Source: an uncultured Ferrovum sp. (lineage in GTDB: Bacteria > Pseudomonadota > Gammaproteobacteria > Burkholderiales > Ferrovaceae). From it: 50,912 nt of DNA. Below are positions 8,150 through 19,415 of this stretch, one piece after another (positions within the stretch are counted from its first letter, which is position 1; the number at the start of each line of letters is the position of its first letter). The notes under the pieces are model-generated. The model was not told the DNA's origin, did no database searches, and saw only the letters and a list, made by a program, of their open reading frames with translations. The stretch lies in contig CAIPTD010000146.1 of the NCBI GenBank assembly GCA_903867885.1, positions 1 to 50,912 of the forward strand. Direction: 5' to 3'. Position numbers and translations under genes: made by a program.

Positions 8150-8209
8150 TTGCTGCAACACTCAAAGCCTAACGAAGGCTTGGCCTAGCGGCAAGCTGCA
8201 TTGCGGCAA
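8150..8209. promoter_or_regulatory. Repeated TTGC-N-GCAA elements upstream of phaC
   Basis: TTGCTGCAA (8150-8158) and TTGCGGCAA (8201-8209) are two copies of the same inverted repeat, 51 bases apart. The second overlaps GCTGCATTGC (8195-8204), which matches the core of the phasin operator (GCTGCATCGC, 4704-4713) in 9 of 10 positions. They lie in the 189-base region between phaC (minus) and the small membrane gene (plus). They are candidate PhaR sites, weaker than the phasin one. A short hairpin (8165-8170 with 8176-8181) lies between them. No convincing promoter was found here. Confidence 0.35.
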
Positions 8210-8228
8210 TTATTAGAGTAATTTCAGA

Positions 8229-8498
8229 ATGTATATCGTTGTTATCGCTTGGTTGTATGTTGTCATCTTGATGGCGATATTAGAAAAATCCTTTGTAGGT
8301 GGGCTTATGACACTCACTTTTTATGGCCTTCTTCCATTAGCGATCTTGCTATACCTCACCGGCACGCCTAAACGCTGGAAACGAAAAAAACAGGCCGAAG
8401 CAATACAAGCAGCTGAAACACCTTCAGCCCTCGCCGATCAACCAATGCGCCAATCGGATCGTACCGACACCCATCAAAATCAAACTGATTTGCCATAG
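8229..8498 (+). CDS. Small conserved membrane protein (two transmembrane segments)
   Basis: 89 residues: a first hydrophobic segment at about 3-18 (YIVVIAWLYVVILMAI), a second at about 25-44, then GTPKRWKRKK, which by the positive-inside rule places the C-terminus in the cytoplasm, and a polar tail. Small proteins with the pattern V-V-I-x-W-L-Y-V followed by YGLLPLAI and a basic tail are, to my recollection, common in Burkholderiales and have no known function. Its last 75 bases overlap the end of the convergent ZIP transporter gene. It is divergent from phaC. Coding is supported by the clear membrane topology and family resemblance. Confidence 0.65.
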   Translation: MYIVVIAWLYVVILMAILEKSFVGGLMTLTFYGLLPLAILLYLTGTPKRWKRKKQAEAIQAAETPSALADQPMRQSDRTDTHQNQTDLP

Positions 8499-9227
8499 TG
8501 AAGCGGATAAGCCAATGCGCTTATGCAAGCCGGGAATCAAATCTGCAACGGCAACATAGATCATACTAGAGGCTGCCATCGCCAAAAGATAAGGCACCGC
8601 AGACTGCAAAGCATTCAGCGCTAAGCAACCAAATACCCCCCCTACTATCATCGCCACGCTCGATACTAAATTCATCGCCAACGCCCGCACCCGACTTAGG
8701 CCGCCATGCAAAAGCACTAAAAAATCTCCGGTTTCTTGAGGGATTTCGTGGGCAATAATCGCCAAGGCAGTGATCGTTCCTAACCTAGGATCGGTGGTGA
8801 AAGCTGCGCTAATAATGATGCCATCTACAAAGTTATGAAAGCTGTCACCAATCACAATCATTGCACCTGTGCGCCCGACTGGTTCTGATTCATGGTTGTG
8901 CGCTTGATGCCAATGCCCCGCGTTTTCTTGATGAAATACGGCATGATGATGGCCGTGATCATGGCGCCATAACACCATTTTTTCCAGCATAAAAAACACA
9001 AGAATACCGCCCAAGACTACGCTCAGAATCATTTCCGAAGGCACTCCCAAACTGAGAGAATGGGGAAGAATCTCTAAAAAAACGGCCCCGAGCAGAGCCC
9101 CAATGGCATAGCTCACCAATAGGGGGACCCAGTGCGGTTTTGCGGTCAGCGCAACCAGGCCCGCACAGGCAAAAGATAGAGCCCCAGCAGCGGCAGTAGC
9201 GGTAAGCGTTTCAAGAAGAACAGACAT
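8424..9227 (-). CDS. ZIP family divalent metal transporter
   Basis: An inner-membrane transporter of 267 residues that imports zinc or related divalent cations. About eight hydrophobic segments are seen. The ZIP signature helices are clear: HNFVDG (in GDSFHNFVDGI) and HEIPQE (in HEIPQETGDF), whose His, Asn, Asp and Glu form the binuclear metal site. Between helices 3 and 4 lies a His-rich loop (WRHDHGHHHAVFHQ and HWHQAHNH), typical of a cytoplasmic metal sensor loop. The second ATG (9227) is preferred: TCACTT at 9234-9239 gives an AAGTGA ribosome binding site 6 bases away, while it abuts the first ATG (9233). It follows pgeF closely. The 3' end overlaps the convergent small membrane gene by 75 bases. 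Confidence 0.9.
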   Translation of the reverse strand: MSVLLETLTATAAAGALSFACAGLVALTAKPHWVPLLVSYAIGALLGAVFLEILPHSLSLGVPSEMILSVVLGGILVFFMLEKMVLWRHDHGHHHAVFHQENAGHWHQAHNHESEPVGRTGAMIVIGDSFHNFVDGIIISAAFTTDPRLGTITALAIIAHEIPQETGDFLVLLHGGLSRVRALAMNLVSSVAMIVGGVFGCLALNALQSAVPYLLAMAASSMIYVAVADLIPGLHKRIGLSASLWQISLILMGVGTIRLAHWLIGEG

Positions 9228-9254
9228 AATCATTCACTTATTTTTATTCTAGGA

Positions 9255-10025
9255 TTATACCGTTGTGTCTAGCCAAATCAGCGAAGTCATGCGTCCGGTT
9301 ATGCCATCCCGACGAAAAGAATAAAAGCGCTGTGGGTCTGAATAGGTGCATATTGGCTGACCAAACACCCTATGCAGACCCAGCTTTGCCAAGCGTATCC
9401 TTGCCAAAGCATAGATATCTGCATGCCAGCGATCCGCCTGTCCAGGAATAAAAGCCAGCTCTGCCTCGGCATGTTGCCGGAGGAAAGCTTCTCTGACCTC
9501 AGGTCCCACTTCAAATGCCGGCTGGGCGATAGCGGGCCCCATCCAAGCAAGCAATTGATCGGGAGGACAACCTATGGCTTCAACTGTTCGCTCCAGCACG
9601 CCATGCAACAAACCCTTCCACCCTGCGTGGGCAGCCGCCACGCGGGTTCCGGCTTGATCGCATAATAAAACGGGCAGGCAATCCGCTGTTAATACAGCAC
9701 ACACCTGGTTGGGTACACTAGTCCACACTGCATCCGCCTGAAGTGCTTGTTCAGTTGATTTTTGGTGTGAGTCCCGAACAGGTAATCTCAGCACTTCAGT
9801 TCCGTGCACCTGATGAAGCCATAGCGGTTGATGCGGCAAATCCAGGGCAAGCCGTTGGCGGTTTTGGGCCACACGATCCGGATCATCGCCACACCGCTCC
9901 CCCAAATTTAAACCTGCATAAGGCCCCACACTCTGCCCACCTAATCTAGTGGTGGTGAAGGCATGAATCGTTTTAGGTGCGGGCCAATTGGCGAAAATTT
10001 TATTAATGGGTTCAAGGTGAGGCAT
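9255..10025 (-). CDS. pgeF: Peptidoglycan editing factor PgeF / multicopper oxidase-like YfiH
   Basis: A 256-residue YfiH/PgeF-family protein. E. coli YfiH prevents misincorporation of serine for alanine in peptidoglycan precursors; other members act on purine nucleosides. The family's metal-site motifs are visible in order: LHQVHG at about 70, ADCLPVLL at about 113, AAAHAGWKG at about 129, and the closing FYSFRRDGITGRM. The zinc ligands are expected to be the His of VHG, the Cys of ADC and the His of AHAGW. The start overlaps the end of rluD by 14 bases, so translation is probably coupled; rluD-pgeF is a widespread pair. Confidence 0.9.
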   Translation of the reverse strand: MPHLEPINKIFANWPAPKTIHAFTTTRLGGQSVGPYAGLNLGERCGDDPDRVAQNRQRLALDLPHQPLWLHQVHGTEVLRLPVRDSHQKSTEQALQADAVWTSVPNQVCAVLTADCLPVLLCDQAGTRVAAAHAGWKGLLHGVLERTVEAIGCPPDQLLAWMGPAIAQPAFEVGPEVREAFLRQHAEAELAFIPGQADRWHADIYALARIRLAKLGLHRVFGQPICTYSDPQRFYSFRRDGITGRMTSLIWLDTTV

Positions 10026-11004
10026 TTTTAGAGGCTCTTAATCCATCCAATAGCGTTTGAAAATCAGGCTCTAGTGCGATCTCCCACTCCATCGGAATGT
10101 GGGTGAGGGGATGAATTAAACCTAGCCTAAACGCATGCAGTGCTTGGCGCGAAAAAACCTGCGCCACCTCAGGAAAAGTCTTTACACGAGCCACACTTAC
10201 CCCATATACCGGATCACCTACCAAAGGAAAGCCGAGCTTTTGCATGTGTACCCTAATTTGATGCGTACGCCCAGTCTCTAAGCGACATTCCACGCGTGTA
10301 AAACCCTTTAGATGCTCTTGAATTGCATAATGTGTGATTGCTGGCCGTCCATCGGCCACAACCGCCATTTTGGTGCGCTGAGCGGGGTGCCGGCCAATCG
10401 GTGCGTTGACCACGCCATCATTGGCGATCTCTCCCACTGCAATCGCTGCGTAGTGCCGTTTAACCGATCGCGCTTGTAATTGCCTCACCAAGTCGGTGTG
10501 AACAGGCAAGGTTCTCGCCACCACCATCAAGCCCGAGGTGTCCTTATCCAATCGATGCACAATGCCTGAGCGGGGCACCTTGCTAAGCGCTGCATCCATG
10601 AATAACAGTCCGTTTTGCAAGGTACCTGAACGATTTCCACTTCCAGGATGGACCACCAGACCTGCTGGTTTGTGCACCACAAAAATACCCTCATCTTGGT
10701 AGACAAGTTTAAGAGGAATATTTTCGGGCAGCACTTCATCTTCATTCAAGTCAGGAGGAGGAGGAATATCCACCACATCTCCTTCCCACACTTTGGCTCG
10801 CACGCCAATAGCTTGGGCATTCACCAATACTCGCTCCTCACGCATCCAGCTTTGAATGCGGCTGCGTGAATACTCTGGAAAGAGGCGCCCTAAAGCGAGG
10901 TCAGCTCGCAGGCCTGCGCATTCAGCAGGAACGACGCGGGTGAGGGAAAGCTCAACTACGGCCTCCTCTTCTTCTTCATCTAAAAGGGGAGCCTGAGAAA
11001 TCAA
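10012..11004 (-). CDS. rluD: 23S rRNA pseudouridine synthase RluD
   Basis: Forms pseudouridines at 1911, 1915 and 1917 of helix 69 in 23S rRNA. It has 330 residues: an acidic N-terminal tail (DEEEEEA), an S4 RNA-binding domain (about 25-85, containing SRSRIQSWMREERVLVN), then the RluA-type catalytic domain with Asp153 in HRLDKDTSG and the motifs GRTHQIRVHM and HAFRLGLIHP. RluD rather than RluC is supported by the genome context, divergent from bamD and overlapping pgeF. It is transcribed away from bamD from a shared 192-base region. Confidence 0.93.
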   Translation of the reverse strand: MISQAPLLDEEEEEAVVELSLTRVVPAECAGLRADLALGRLFPEYSRSRIQSWMREERVLVNAQAIGVRAKVWEGDVVDIPPPPDLNEDEVLPENIPLKLVYQDEGIFVVHKPAGLVVHPGSGNRSGTLQNGLLFMDAALSKVPRSGIVHRLDKDTSGLMVVARTLPVHTDLVRQLQARSVKRHYAAIAVGEIANDGVVNAPIGRHPAQRTKMAVVADGRPAITHYAIQEHLKGFTRVECRLETGRTHQIRVHMQKLGFPLVGDPVYGVSVARVKTFPEVAQVFSRQALHAFRLGLIHPLTHIPMEWEIALEPDFQTLLDGLRASKNASP

Positions 11005-11098
11005 CCGCCACTCCTGAAATTGGGTATTGCTCGAGGCATCATGAAAGGGTTATCAACCATCAGCGTATCGGTGGGTTGATGGTGGTCTACGCGAGGAC

Positions 11099-11107
11099 TG
11101 ATATACT
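11099..11107 (+). promoter_or_regulatory. Candidate extended -10 promoter of bamD
   Basis: TGATATACT is an extended -10 element (TG-n-TATACT) about 90 bases before the bamD ATG. The -35 region is not convincing, as is allowed for extended -10 promoters. The surrounding 192 bases separate divergent rluD and bamD and also hold imperfect inverted repeats (ACCATCA 11056-11062 and TGATGGT 11078-11084). Confidence 0.4.
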
Positions 11108-11196
11108 CTCGATTATTCAGAAAGGGCATATTGCTCCCCTCGAATCTCCCCAAAATGTGCGGAGACAGGGCAAGACTGTTATGGTGAAGAATTCGC

Positions 11197-12003
11197 ATGT
11201 CTAAAAGTGTATCGCGTTTCCTGGTTCCTCTTGTCCTTGTCACCTTTGTTTCCGCCTGCAGCAGTGTCGGGCCGGATGAGAAAGATAAAGATGCCGGTGT
11301 CACAAAGATGTATCAAAAGGCAAAGGAATCTCTTGATGATGGCAATTACGAGCGCGCCGTAAAGGATTATGAGGCCCTGCAGGCCCGTTATCCTTATGGG
11401 CCCCATGCCCAGCAAGCCGAACTAGAAATGGCCTATGCCCAGTACAAACAGGGCGAGTCAGCTGAAGCGATTAAGACCGCAGATCTTTTCATCAAGACCC
11501 ATCCCAATCATGTGAATATTGACTACGCCTACTACATCAAAGGACTGGCTAACTTTAAAGATGATTTTGGTTTTTTCAGTTCGCTATCCGGTCAGGATTT
11601 GTCAGAACGAGATATTAAGAAAGCACGCGAGTCGTTTGATACCTTCAAAGAACTGATCACCCGCTATCCCTTAAGCAAATACGCGGAAGATGCAGGCAAG
11701 CGTATGGTTTATCTGCAAAATAATATGGCGATGCATGAAGTGCATACAGCAGATTATTATTTTCGACGAGGTGCGTGGCTAGCGGCGGTTAACCGAGCGC
11801 AGATCGTGGTGAAAGATTACCCCCGCGCTCCAGGTGCTGAAAAAGCTCTCATCATCATGGCGCGGAGTTATCACGAATTAGGTATTAAGGATTTAGAACA
11901 AGATTCCCTGGATGTACTTAAGAAGAACTTCCCAAAATCTAAATACCTGGGTTACTCAGAAAGCCCAGAATCACCTTGGTGGGAATTCTGGGGCAACTTC
12001 TGA
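11197..12003 (+). CDS. bamD: Outer-membrane assembly lipoprotein BamD
   Basis: An essential lipoprotein of the BAM complex that folds beta-barrels into the outer membrane. The 268-residue precursor has a lipoprotein signal (basic MSKSVSR, hydrophobic core, lipobox VSAC) with Cys21 as the acylated residue. The rest is made of five TPR-like helical repeats; DGNYERAVKDYEALQARYPYGPHAQQAELEMAYAQY-type spacing is the classical BamD start (quoted only in part: YPYGPHAQQAELEMAY). Its partner BamA is encoded at 32652-34943. It is divergent from rluD and convergent with the TraB/GumN gene. Confidence 0.95.
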   Translation: MSKSVSRFLVPLVLVTFVSACSSVGPDEKDKDAGVTKMYQKAKESLDDGNYERAVKDYEALQARYPYGPHAQQAELEMAYAQYKQGESAEAIKTADLFIKTHPNHVNIDYAYYIKGLANFKDDFGFFSSLSGQDLSERDIKKARESFDTFKELITRYPLSKYAEDAGKRMVYLQNNMAMHEVHTADYYFRRGAWLAAVNRAQIVVKDYPRAPGAEKALIIMARSYHELGIKDLEQDSLDVLKKNFPKSKYLGYSESPESPWWEFWGNF

Positions 12004-12040
12004 GACAGCTCTGGCGTTTGGGTGTTGAGTGCAGAGCCGC

Positions 12041-12928
12041 TTATAAACGCTCTACTTTAAAACCCTGTTTTTTCAGTTCTTCCACCAAGTTATTGGGGCC
12101 TACCATGTGGCCGAGTGATAACACCACGAACGTGACTTTGCCGGTCTCTAGGTACTTACCCATTTTTTTTGCCAGCGCATGATGACGCGACTCTACAAGC
12201 TTGTTTCGCACATCTATGCCATGCGGCATTTTGTTATAGCTCTTTAAATCTAATTCGGTGTAATAGTCCAAATCGCCGCTCTTGTAGGCAGCAACTTCAT
12301 TTTGTAACTCCACTGCCCATTTGCCTTGAGCGGCATTTTCAACCGCTGACTTCAGCAATTCTTCTTGCAAATCCATGGGTAGCGCTTCCAGCGTTGCAAG
12401 TTCTTGCTTTACGCCCTCTACTTCTACAACAGGTTTGTTATCCGCTTGTGCTTTGGCGATGAAATAGAAAGAGGCGTCATAGCCTGGATCTAATCCCACA
12501 GTCTTGGCTTCTTTGTTGAGTAAACCCAATGCTAATGCGTAGGGTTTGAGATGGTTAGAGGACTCGATTGGCAAACCTTGGGCTGCGTGGAAGTCATACA
12601 CTTCTTCATAGAGCCCTTTGCTGATATGGTTTTCTAGCAAATCATCTTTGGGGTAAAACATTCCCGCTGAATCTTGTGCAAAACGTTTTTCATCTGTCAA
12701 ATCACTTTCTACTGCCAAGACTTGAGCACGGGTATAGGCAGCCTCAGCCCAGAAAGGGGCAGGATAAAGGTCTGGGTTTCCTAGACCGGGGGCCCCAAAA
12801 ATATAAATCGTATTGCTGCCAGACTTCACTTCCCATAAAAATGATTTATTGGGGGCCCCTGCATCGGCAGCAAAAGAGGGGATGATGAAAGATAGCGCGA
12901 TGATAGCGAGCGAAAGGCTGCGAAACAT
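12041..12928 (-). CDS. Secreted TraB/GumN family protein
   Basis: A 295-residue exported protein with a Sec signal peptide (hydrophobic 5-18, likely cleavage after SFA at about 20). Family features: an opening block FLWEVKSGSNTIYIFGAPGLG, and a closing block VVLSLGHMVGPNNLVEELKKQGF, which match the two ends of TraB/GumN (COG3735) proteins. Some relatives are proposed metal-dependent peptidases of the Tiki type; the usual GxH near the start is here GAPGLG, so a catalytic residue may be missing. No operon partner is evident; 37 bases separate it from convergent bamD. Confidence 0.75.
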   Translation of the reverse strand: MFRSLSLAIIALSFIIPSFAADAGAPNKSFLWEVKSGSNTIYIFGAPGLGNPDLYPAPFWAEAAYTRAQVLAVESDLTDEKRFAQDSAGMFYPKDDLLENHISKGLYEEVYDFHAAQGLPIESSNHLKPYALALGLLNKEAKTVGLDPGYDASFYFIAKAQADNKPVVEVEGVKQELATLEALPMDLQEELLKSAVENAAQGKWAVELQNEVAAYKSGDLDYYTELDLKSYNKMPHGIDVRNKLVESRHHALAKKMGKYLETGKVTFVVLSLGHMVGPNNLVEELKKQGFKVERL

Positions 12929-13002
12929 GATGAGAAACTCCTAATCATTATTATGTGTGGTCATTTTTGAATCAGCATCTGGCAGCAGAGTGCCAGGGGG
13001 TA

Positions 13003-13308
13003 TTACTGAGAGCCCGTGTTGGGCGAGTGGTTCCCTTTAGCGGGATAGCGATACCAAGTTTCCCCTTGGCGGACCATGCCTAGGTCAGCCCGGGCCCGTT
13101 CTTCTAATGCGTCTGATGGCCCTGCCAGATCCCGTACCTCGGCTTCCATCGCTATATTTTTTTGTTTCTGAGCGGCGTTTAGGTCCTTGTGCACAGCCAA
13201 CTGGCTTTCTAGTAGATGCAAGCGCAACAAGCCTCCCTTACCAAACCATAAGGGATATTGGACGGCCAAGATCAGCACCAAAAAAATAATAGTAGGAAAA
13301 CGCTTCAT
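13003..13308 (-). CDS. ftsB: Cell division protein FtsB
   Basis: A small bitopic inner-membrane protein (101 residues) of the FtsQLB divisome complex. A short cytoplasmic start (MKRFP) is followed by one transmembrane helix (about 6-21), the GKGG linker, and a periplasmic coiled coil (about 28-65). The end has the family block ARADLGMVRQGETWYRY. It lies downstream of eno, the usual position of ftsB in proteobacteria. The last 12 residues are polar and unconserved. A hairpin (12979-12984 with 12991-12996) lies shortly after the stop but lacks a T-run. Confidence 0.92.
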   Translation of the reverse strand: MKRFPTIIFLVLILAVQYPLWFGKGGLLRLHLLESQLAVHKDLNAAQKQKNIAMEAEVRDLAGPSDALEERARADLGMVRQGETWYRYPAKGNHSPNTGSQ

Positions 13309-13377
13309 CGCGATGTCCTTATCAGAAGAGCTTGCATCATGCCGCGATCAAGCCATTTATGCCAGTTCTGTGACATC

Positions 13378-14670
<1,293 letters not shown>

Positions 14671-14702
14671 TTAAAAGGTTTCTCCTCAGATCGTAGATTC
14701 AA

Positions 14703-15557
14703 TCACTGCGATGATGATGACATGAGTTCTTGCTCGATCAATCCGTTTCTCTTAACCAAACCATCAATTTCAATAAGGGTTTCAAGTAGTGCTCGCATGC
14801 GGGGAAGCGGCCATGCGTTAGGTCCATCCGACATCGCCAGCTCAGGATTGGGGTGTGTTTCCATAAAAATACCTGCGATACCCACTGCAACTGCAGCCCT
14901 TGCTAGGACGGGCACAAATTCTCTTTGTCCACCGCTCACCGTGCCTTGCCCCCCCGGTAACTGTACAGAGTGTGTAGCATCAAATACGACTGGGCATCCT
15001 GTTTCCCGCATGATGGCTAGGGAGCGCATGTCTGAAACGAGATTGTTATACCCAAATGAAGCGCCCCGCTCGCAAACCAAGATATTGTCAGTGCCGCTTG
15101 CGGCTCTGGCTTTATTCACTACATGCTTCATATCACCGGGGGCGAGAAACTGACCTTTTTTAATATTGACGGGTTTACCGGCTGAGGCCACAGCCTCAAT
15201 GAAGTCTGTTTGACGGCACAAAAACGCGGGGGTTTGCAGCATATCTACTACAGCGGCTACTGCGGCCACATCGTCTTTGTCGTGCACATCTGTGAGAACG
15301 GGAACATTCAATTCTCGACGCACATCGGCCAATATCTCTAAACCAGAGTCCATACCGGGGCCACGAAAAGATTGCCCTGAACTTCGGTTTGCCTTGTCAT
15401 AAGAAGACTTGTAGATAAAAGGGATACCCAGCGCCTGTGTAATTTCTTTAAGTTCACCCGCCGTATCAAAAGCCATCTGACGAGATTCAATCACGCACGG
15501 ACCTGCAATCAAAAATATTGGATGATCTAGCCCAATCGAAAAACCAGCAACTTTCAT
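14703..15557 (-). CDS. kdsA: 3-deoxy-D-manno-octulosonate 8-phosphate synthase KdsA, metal-dependent type
   Basis: Condenses phosphoenolpyruvate with arabinose 5-phosphate to Kdo8P for the lipopolysaccharide inner core. It has 284 residues. The sequence has Cys21 in IAGPCVIES, at the position that is Asn in the E. coli enzyme, so this is predicted to be the metal-requiring class. Other motifs: [36 protein letters not shown] and METHPNPE. It begins 2 bases after the stop of pyrG, which implies translational coupling. Confidence 0.96.
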   Translation of the reverse strand: MKVAGFSIGLDHPIFLIAGPCVIESRQMAFDTAGELKEITQALGIPFIYKSSYDKANRSSGQSFRGPGMDSGLEILADVRRELNVPVLTDVHDKDDVAAVAAVVDMLQTPAFLCRQTDFIEAVASAGKPVNIKKGQFLAPGDMKHVVNKARAASGTDNILVCERGASFGYNNLVSDMRSLAIMRETGCPVVFDATHSVQLPGGQGTVSGGQREFVPVLARAAVAVGIAGIFMETHPNPELAMSDGPNAWPLPRMRALLETLIEIDGLVKRNGLIEQELMSSSSQ

Positions 15558-15559
15558 GC

Positions 15560-17275
<1,716 letters not shown>

Positions 17276-17295
17276 TCAGCATTCCTGATATTTGT

Positions 17296-18537
17296 TTAAC
17301 GCGAGAACGCCCCAGCTTCTTTCAATCGCGCGATTTCATCCGCTGACATATCTAACACGTTACTCAACACATCGTCGGTATGTTCGCCTAAAAGTGGAGA
17401 GCGTTCCATTTGCACTGAAGAATTGGATAACTTGATCGGCATGCCCACGTTGTGCCATTTGCCCCGCTTGGGATGATCCAGCTCCACGTACATTTCACGA
17501 CCACGCACATGCTCATCATTCGCAAGATCTTCCGTGCTCATAATGGGACCGCATGGCACATCAATCTCATTCAAGATCGCCATCATTTCACGCTTGGTAT
17601 GTTTAGAACCAAAATCATTCAACATTCCCCACATGATCGCCTGATTTTTACGGCGCTCACCAATCGTGGCGAAACGCTCATCTTTAGCTAAGGCTTCACC
17701 ACCTATGCGCGTTGCTAATGCCTCCCACACCACCTCTTGAACCACAACATAGATCCAATCATTGGGACCGCCAGGGGCGCATTTGACTGCATTACCTAAT
17801 TGTCCCCCACCTGAGTCATTGCCACTGCGTGGTGTAGCGTGACGGCCTTCGGTATCAATCGAATACTCAGGCATGGGTCCACGCTCTAAGCGCTGATGGT
17901 CACGGAATTTCACGCGACACAAATTCATGACGGAGTCCATCATCGCGACTTCTACATATTGGCCTTGGCCTGTACGATTACGATGCTGAAGCGCAGCTAA
18001 AATTCCAATTGCCAAATGCAAACCCGTTCCGGAATCCCCAATCTGTGCCCCTGTTACTAAAGGAGGGCCGTCATCAAAACCGGTAGTACTCATCGATCCA
18101 CCCATTGCCTGCGCAACGTTTTCATAAGCTTTAAATTCAGCGTAAGGACCCGTTGAACCAAAACCTTTAATGGATGCCATGATCACTGCAGGATTCAGGG
18201 CGTGGACTTTTTCCCAGGGGAAACCTAAGCGATCCAGCACGCCGGGGCCAAAGTTTTCCATGACCACATCACATTTCTCGAGAAGCTTCATGAACACTTC
18301 TTTACCCTCAGGCTTTTTCATGTTCACGGTGATCGAGCGCTTATTGCAGTTCAGCATGGTGAAGTACAGGCTGTCTGCATCGGGTACATCGCGCAACTGA
18401 CCGCGCGTCACATCGCCCGTGGGTGGCTCAAACTTGATCACATCTGCGCCTAACCAAGCGAGCAACTGGGATGCAGTGGGGCCTGCTTGCACGTGCGTCA
18501 TATCAAGCACCCGAATACCGGAAAGGGCCTTATCCAT
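17296..18537 (-). CDS. frc: CaiB/BaiF CoA-transferase, formyl-CoA:oxalate CoA-transferase-like
   Basis: A class III CoA-transferase of 413 residues. As I recall the Oxalobacter Frc sequence, this protein follows it closely: LDMTHVQAGP at the start, then DSLYFTMLNCNKRSI, ENFGPGVLDRLG, and catalytic Asp168 in QIGDSGTGLH, equivalent to Asp169. The active-site glycine loop appears as SGGGQLG. Frc moves CoA from formyl-CoA to oxalate. The start codon is the ATG at 18537 with AGGAGA upstream; a TTG one codon earlier is disregarded. No oxalyl-CoA decarboxylase gene is in the window, so a different acid substrate is possible. It stands alone between pyrG and the two-component genes; 227 bases upstream contain no gene. 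Confidence 0.75.
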   Translation of the reverse strand: MDKALSGIRVLDMTHVQAGPTASQLLAWLGADVIKFEPPTGDVTRGQLRDVPDADSLYFTMLNCNKRSITVNMKKPEGKEVFMKLLEKCDVVMENFGPGVLDRLGFPWEKVHALNPAVIMASIKGFGSTGPYAEFKAYENVAQAMGGSMSTTGFDDGPPLVTGAQIGDSGTGLHLAIGILAALQHRNRTGQGQYVEVAMMDSVMNLCRVKFRDHQRLERGPMPEYSIDTEGRHATPRSGNDSGGGQLGNAVKCAPGGPNDWIYVVVQEVVWEALATRIGGEALAKDERFATIGERRKNQAIMWGMLNDFGSKHTKREMMAILNEIDVPCGPIMSTEDLANDEHVRGREMYVELDHPKRGKWHNVGMPIKLSNSSVQMERSPLLGEHTDDVLSNVLDMSADEIARLKEAGAFSR

Positions 18538-18764
18538 CAACTTCTCCTATTACATGTTCTGGATGAAAAAATCAGCCTGATATATTACCGGACTGGGGGG
18601 CATCCTGCCTATGTTTAATACATCAAAAGCACTTCAAAAAGAGATGAGCCAAGCTGATGAAAGAAAGCACACTGAAATCATTGCCGGGCCAAAAGCATTC
18701 ATTTTCAGCCACATAAGATGGGCTATGTAAAACAAGCAGGAGTACGAAAGAACCCTGCGATATC

Positions 18765-19415
18765 CTAAATTGTCGAAGAATCTATTCCTCGCTCCAGCGC
18801 CACGCGCATCAGTTCGGCTTGGGTGCGCACGCCTAGTTTGCTCTTAATGGAAGACAGACTATTCGCCACCGTTTTAGGACTGATATGTAATACCGTGGCG
18901 AGTTCTTCAATGGAATTGCCTGCTGAGAACAAGCGCAACACTTCAAACTCACGACGGCTCAGCTTTTCAGATGCAGAACTAGGCTCGTAAGTCAGAACCA
19001 TATCAGCCAGTTTTCTGGCAACATCTGCGCCCAGATAGCGCTTGCCTGCTGAAATTGCAGTCACCGCATCTACAATTTCATCCCCTGCACTGGCTTTGCT
19101 TAAATACCCATTCGCCCCGGCATCCAAAGCCCTTTGAACCACATTTGCACTTTCATGCACACTAAACATTAAGAGTTTGACTTGATCACCACGGGCTCGC
19201 ATTTTACGAATAGTCTCGATGCCACTCATCCCAGACATCGAAATATCCATCACCACCACATGGGGATGTATCTCTGCCATTAGGTGATACGCCTCTTCAC
19301 CCGAACTGGCTTCTGCAATGACCTGAAAGTGATCGACTTGCTCGAGCAAACGACGAATGCCGCCTCGCACCACTTCATGATCATCCACCAACAGAATTTG
19401 AACGGCATCTTTCAA
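18765..19415 (-). CDS. NarL/FixJ-type response regulator
   Basis: A 216-residue transcription regulator. The receiver domain (about 1-120) has the acidic pair Asp11-Asp12, phosphorylation site Asp57 (VVVMDISM), Ser/Thr at MFSVHE and Lys at LSKAS. The C-terminal LuxR-type helix-turn-helix (about 148-205) is LSRREFEVLRLFSAG followed by IEELATVLHISPKTVANSLSSIKSKLG. It overlaps the upstream histidine kinase gene by 4 bases and is its cognate partner. The type resembles UvrY/GacA and MoxX-like regulators; the target genes are unknown, but the propeller and TonB receptor genes next to it are obvious candidates. Confidence 0.9.
   Translation of the reverse strand: MKDAVQILLVDDHEVVRGGIRRLLEQVDHFQVIAEASSGEEAYHLMAEIHPHVVVMDISMSGMSGIETIRKMRARGDQVKLLMFSVHESANVVQRALDAGANGYLSKASAGDEIVDAVTAISAGKRYLGADVARKLADMVLTYEPSSASEKLSRREFEVLRLFSAGNSIEELATVLHISPKTVANSLSSIKSKLGVRTQAELMRVALERGIDSSTI

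Noticed and set aside
12979-12996. Rho-independent terminator after ftsB
   Set aside because: The hairpin CTGGCA/TGCCAG is real but short and no T-run follows in the ftsB direction.
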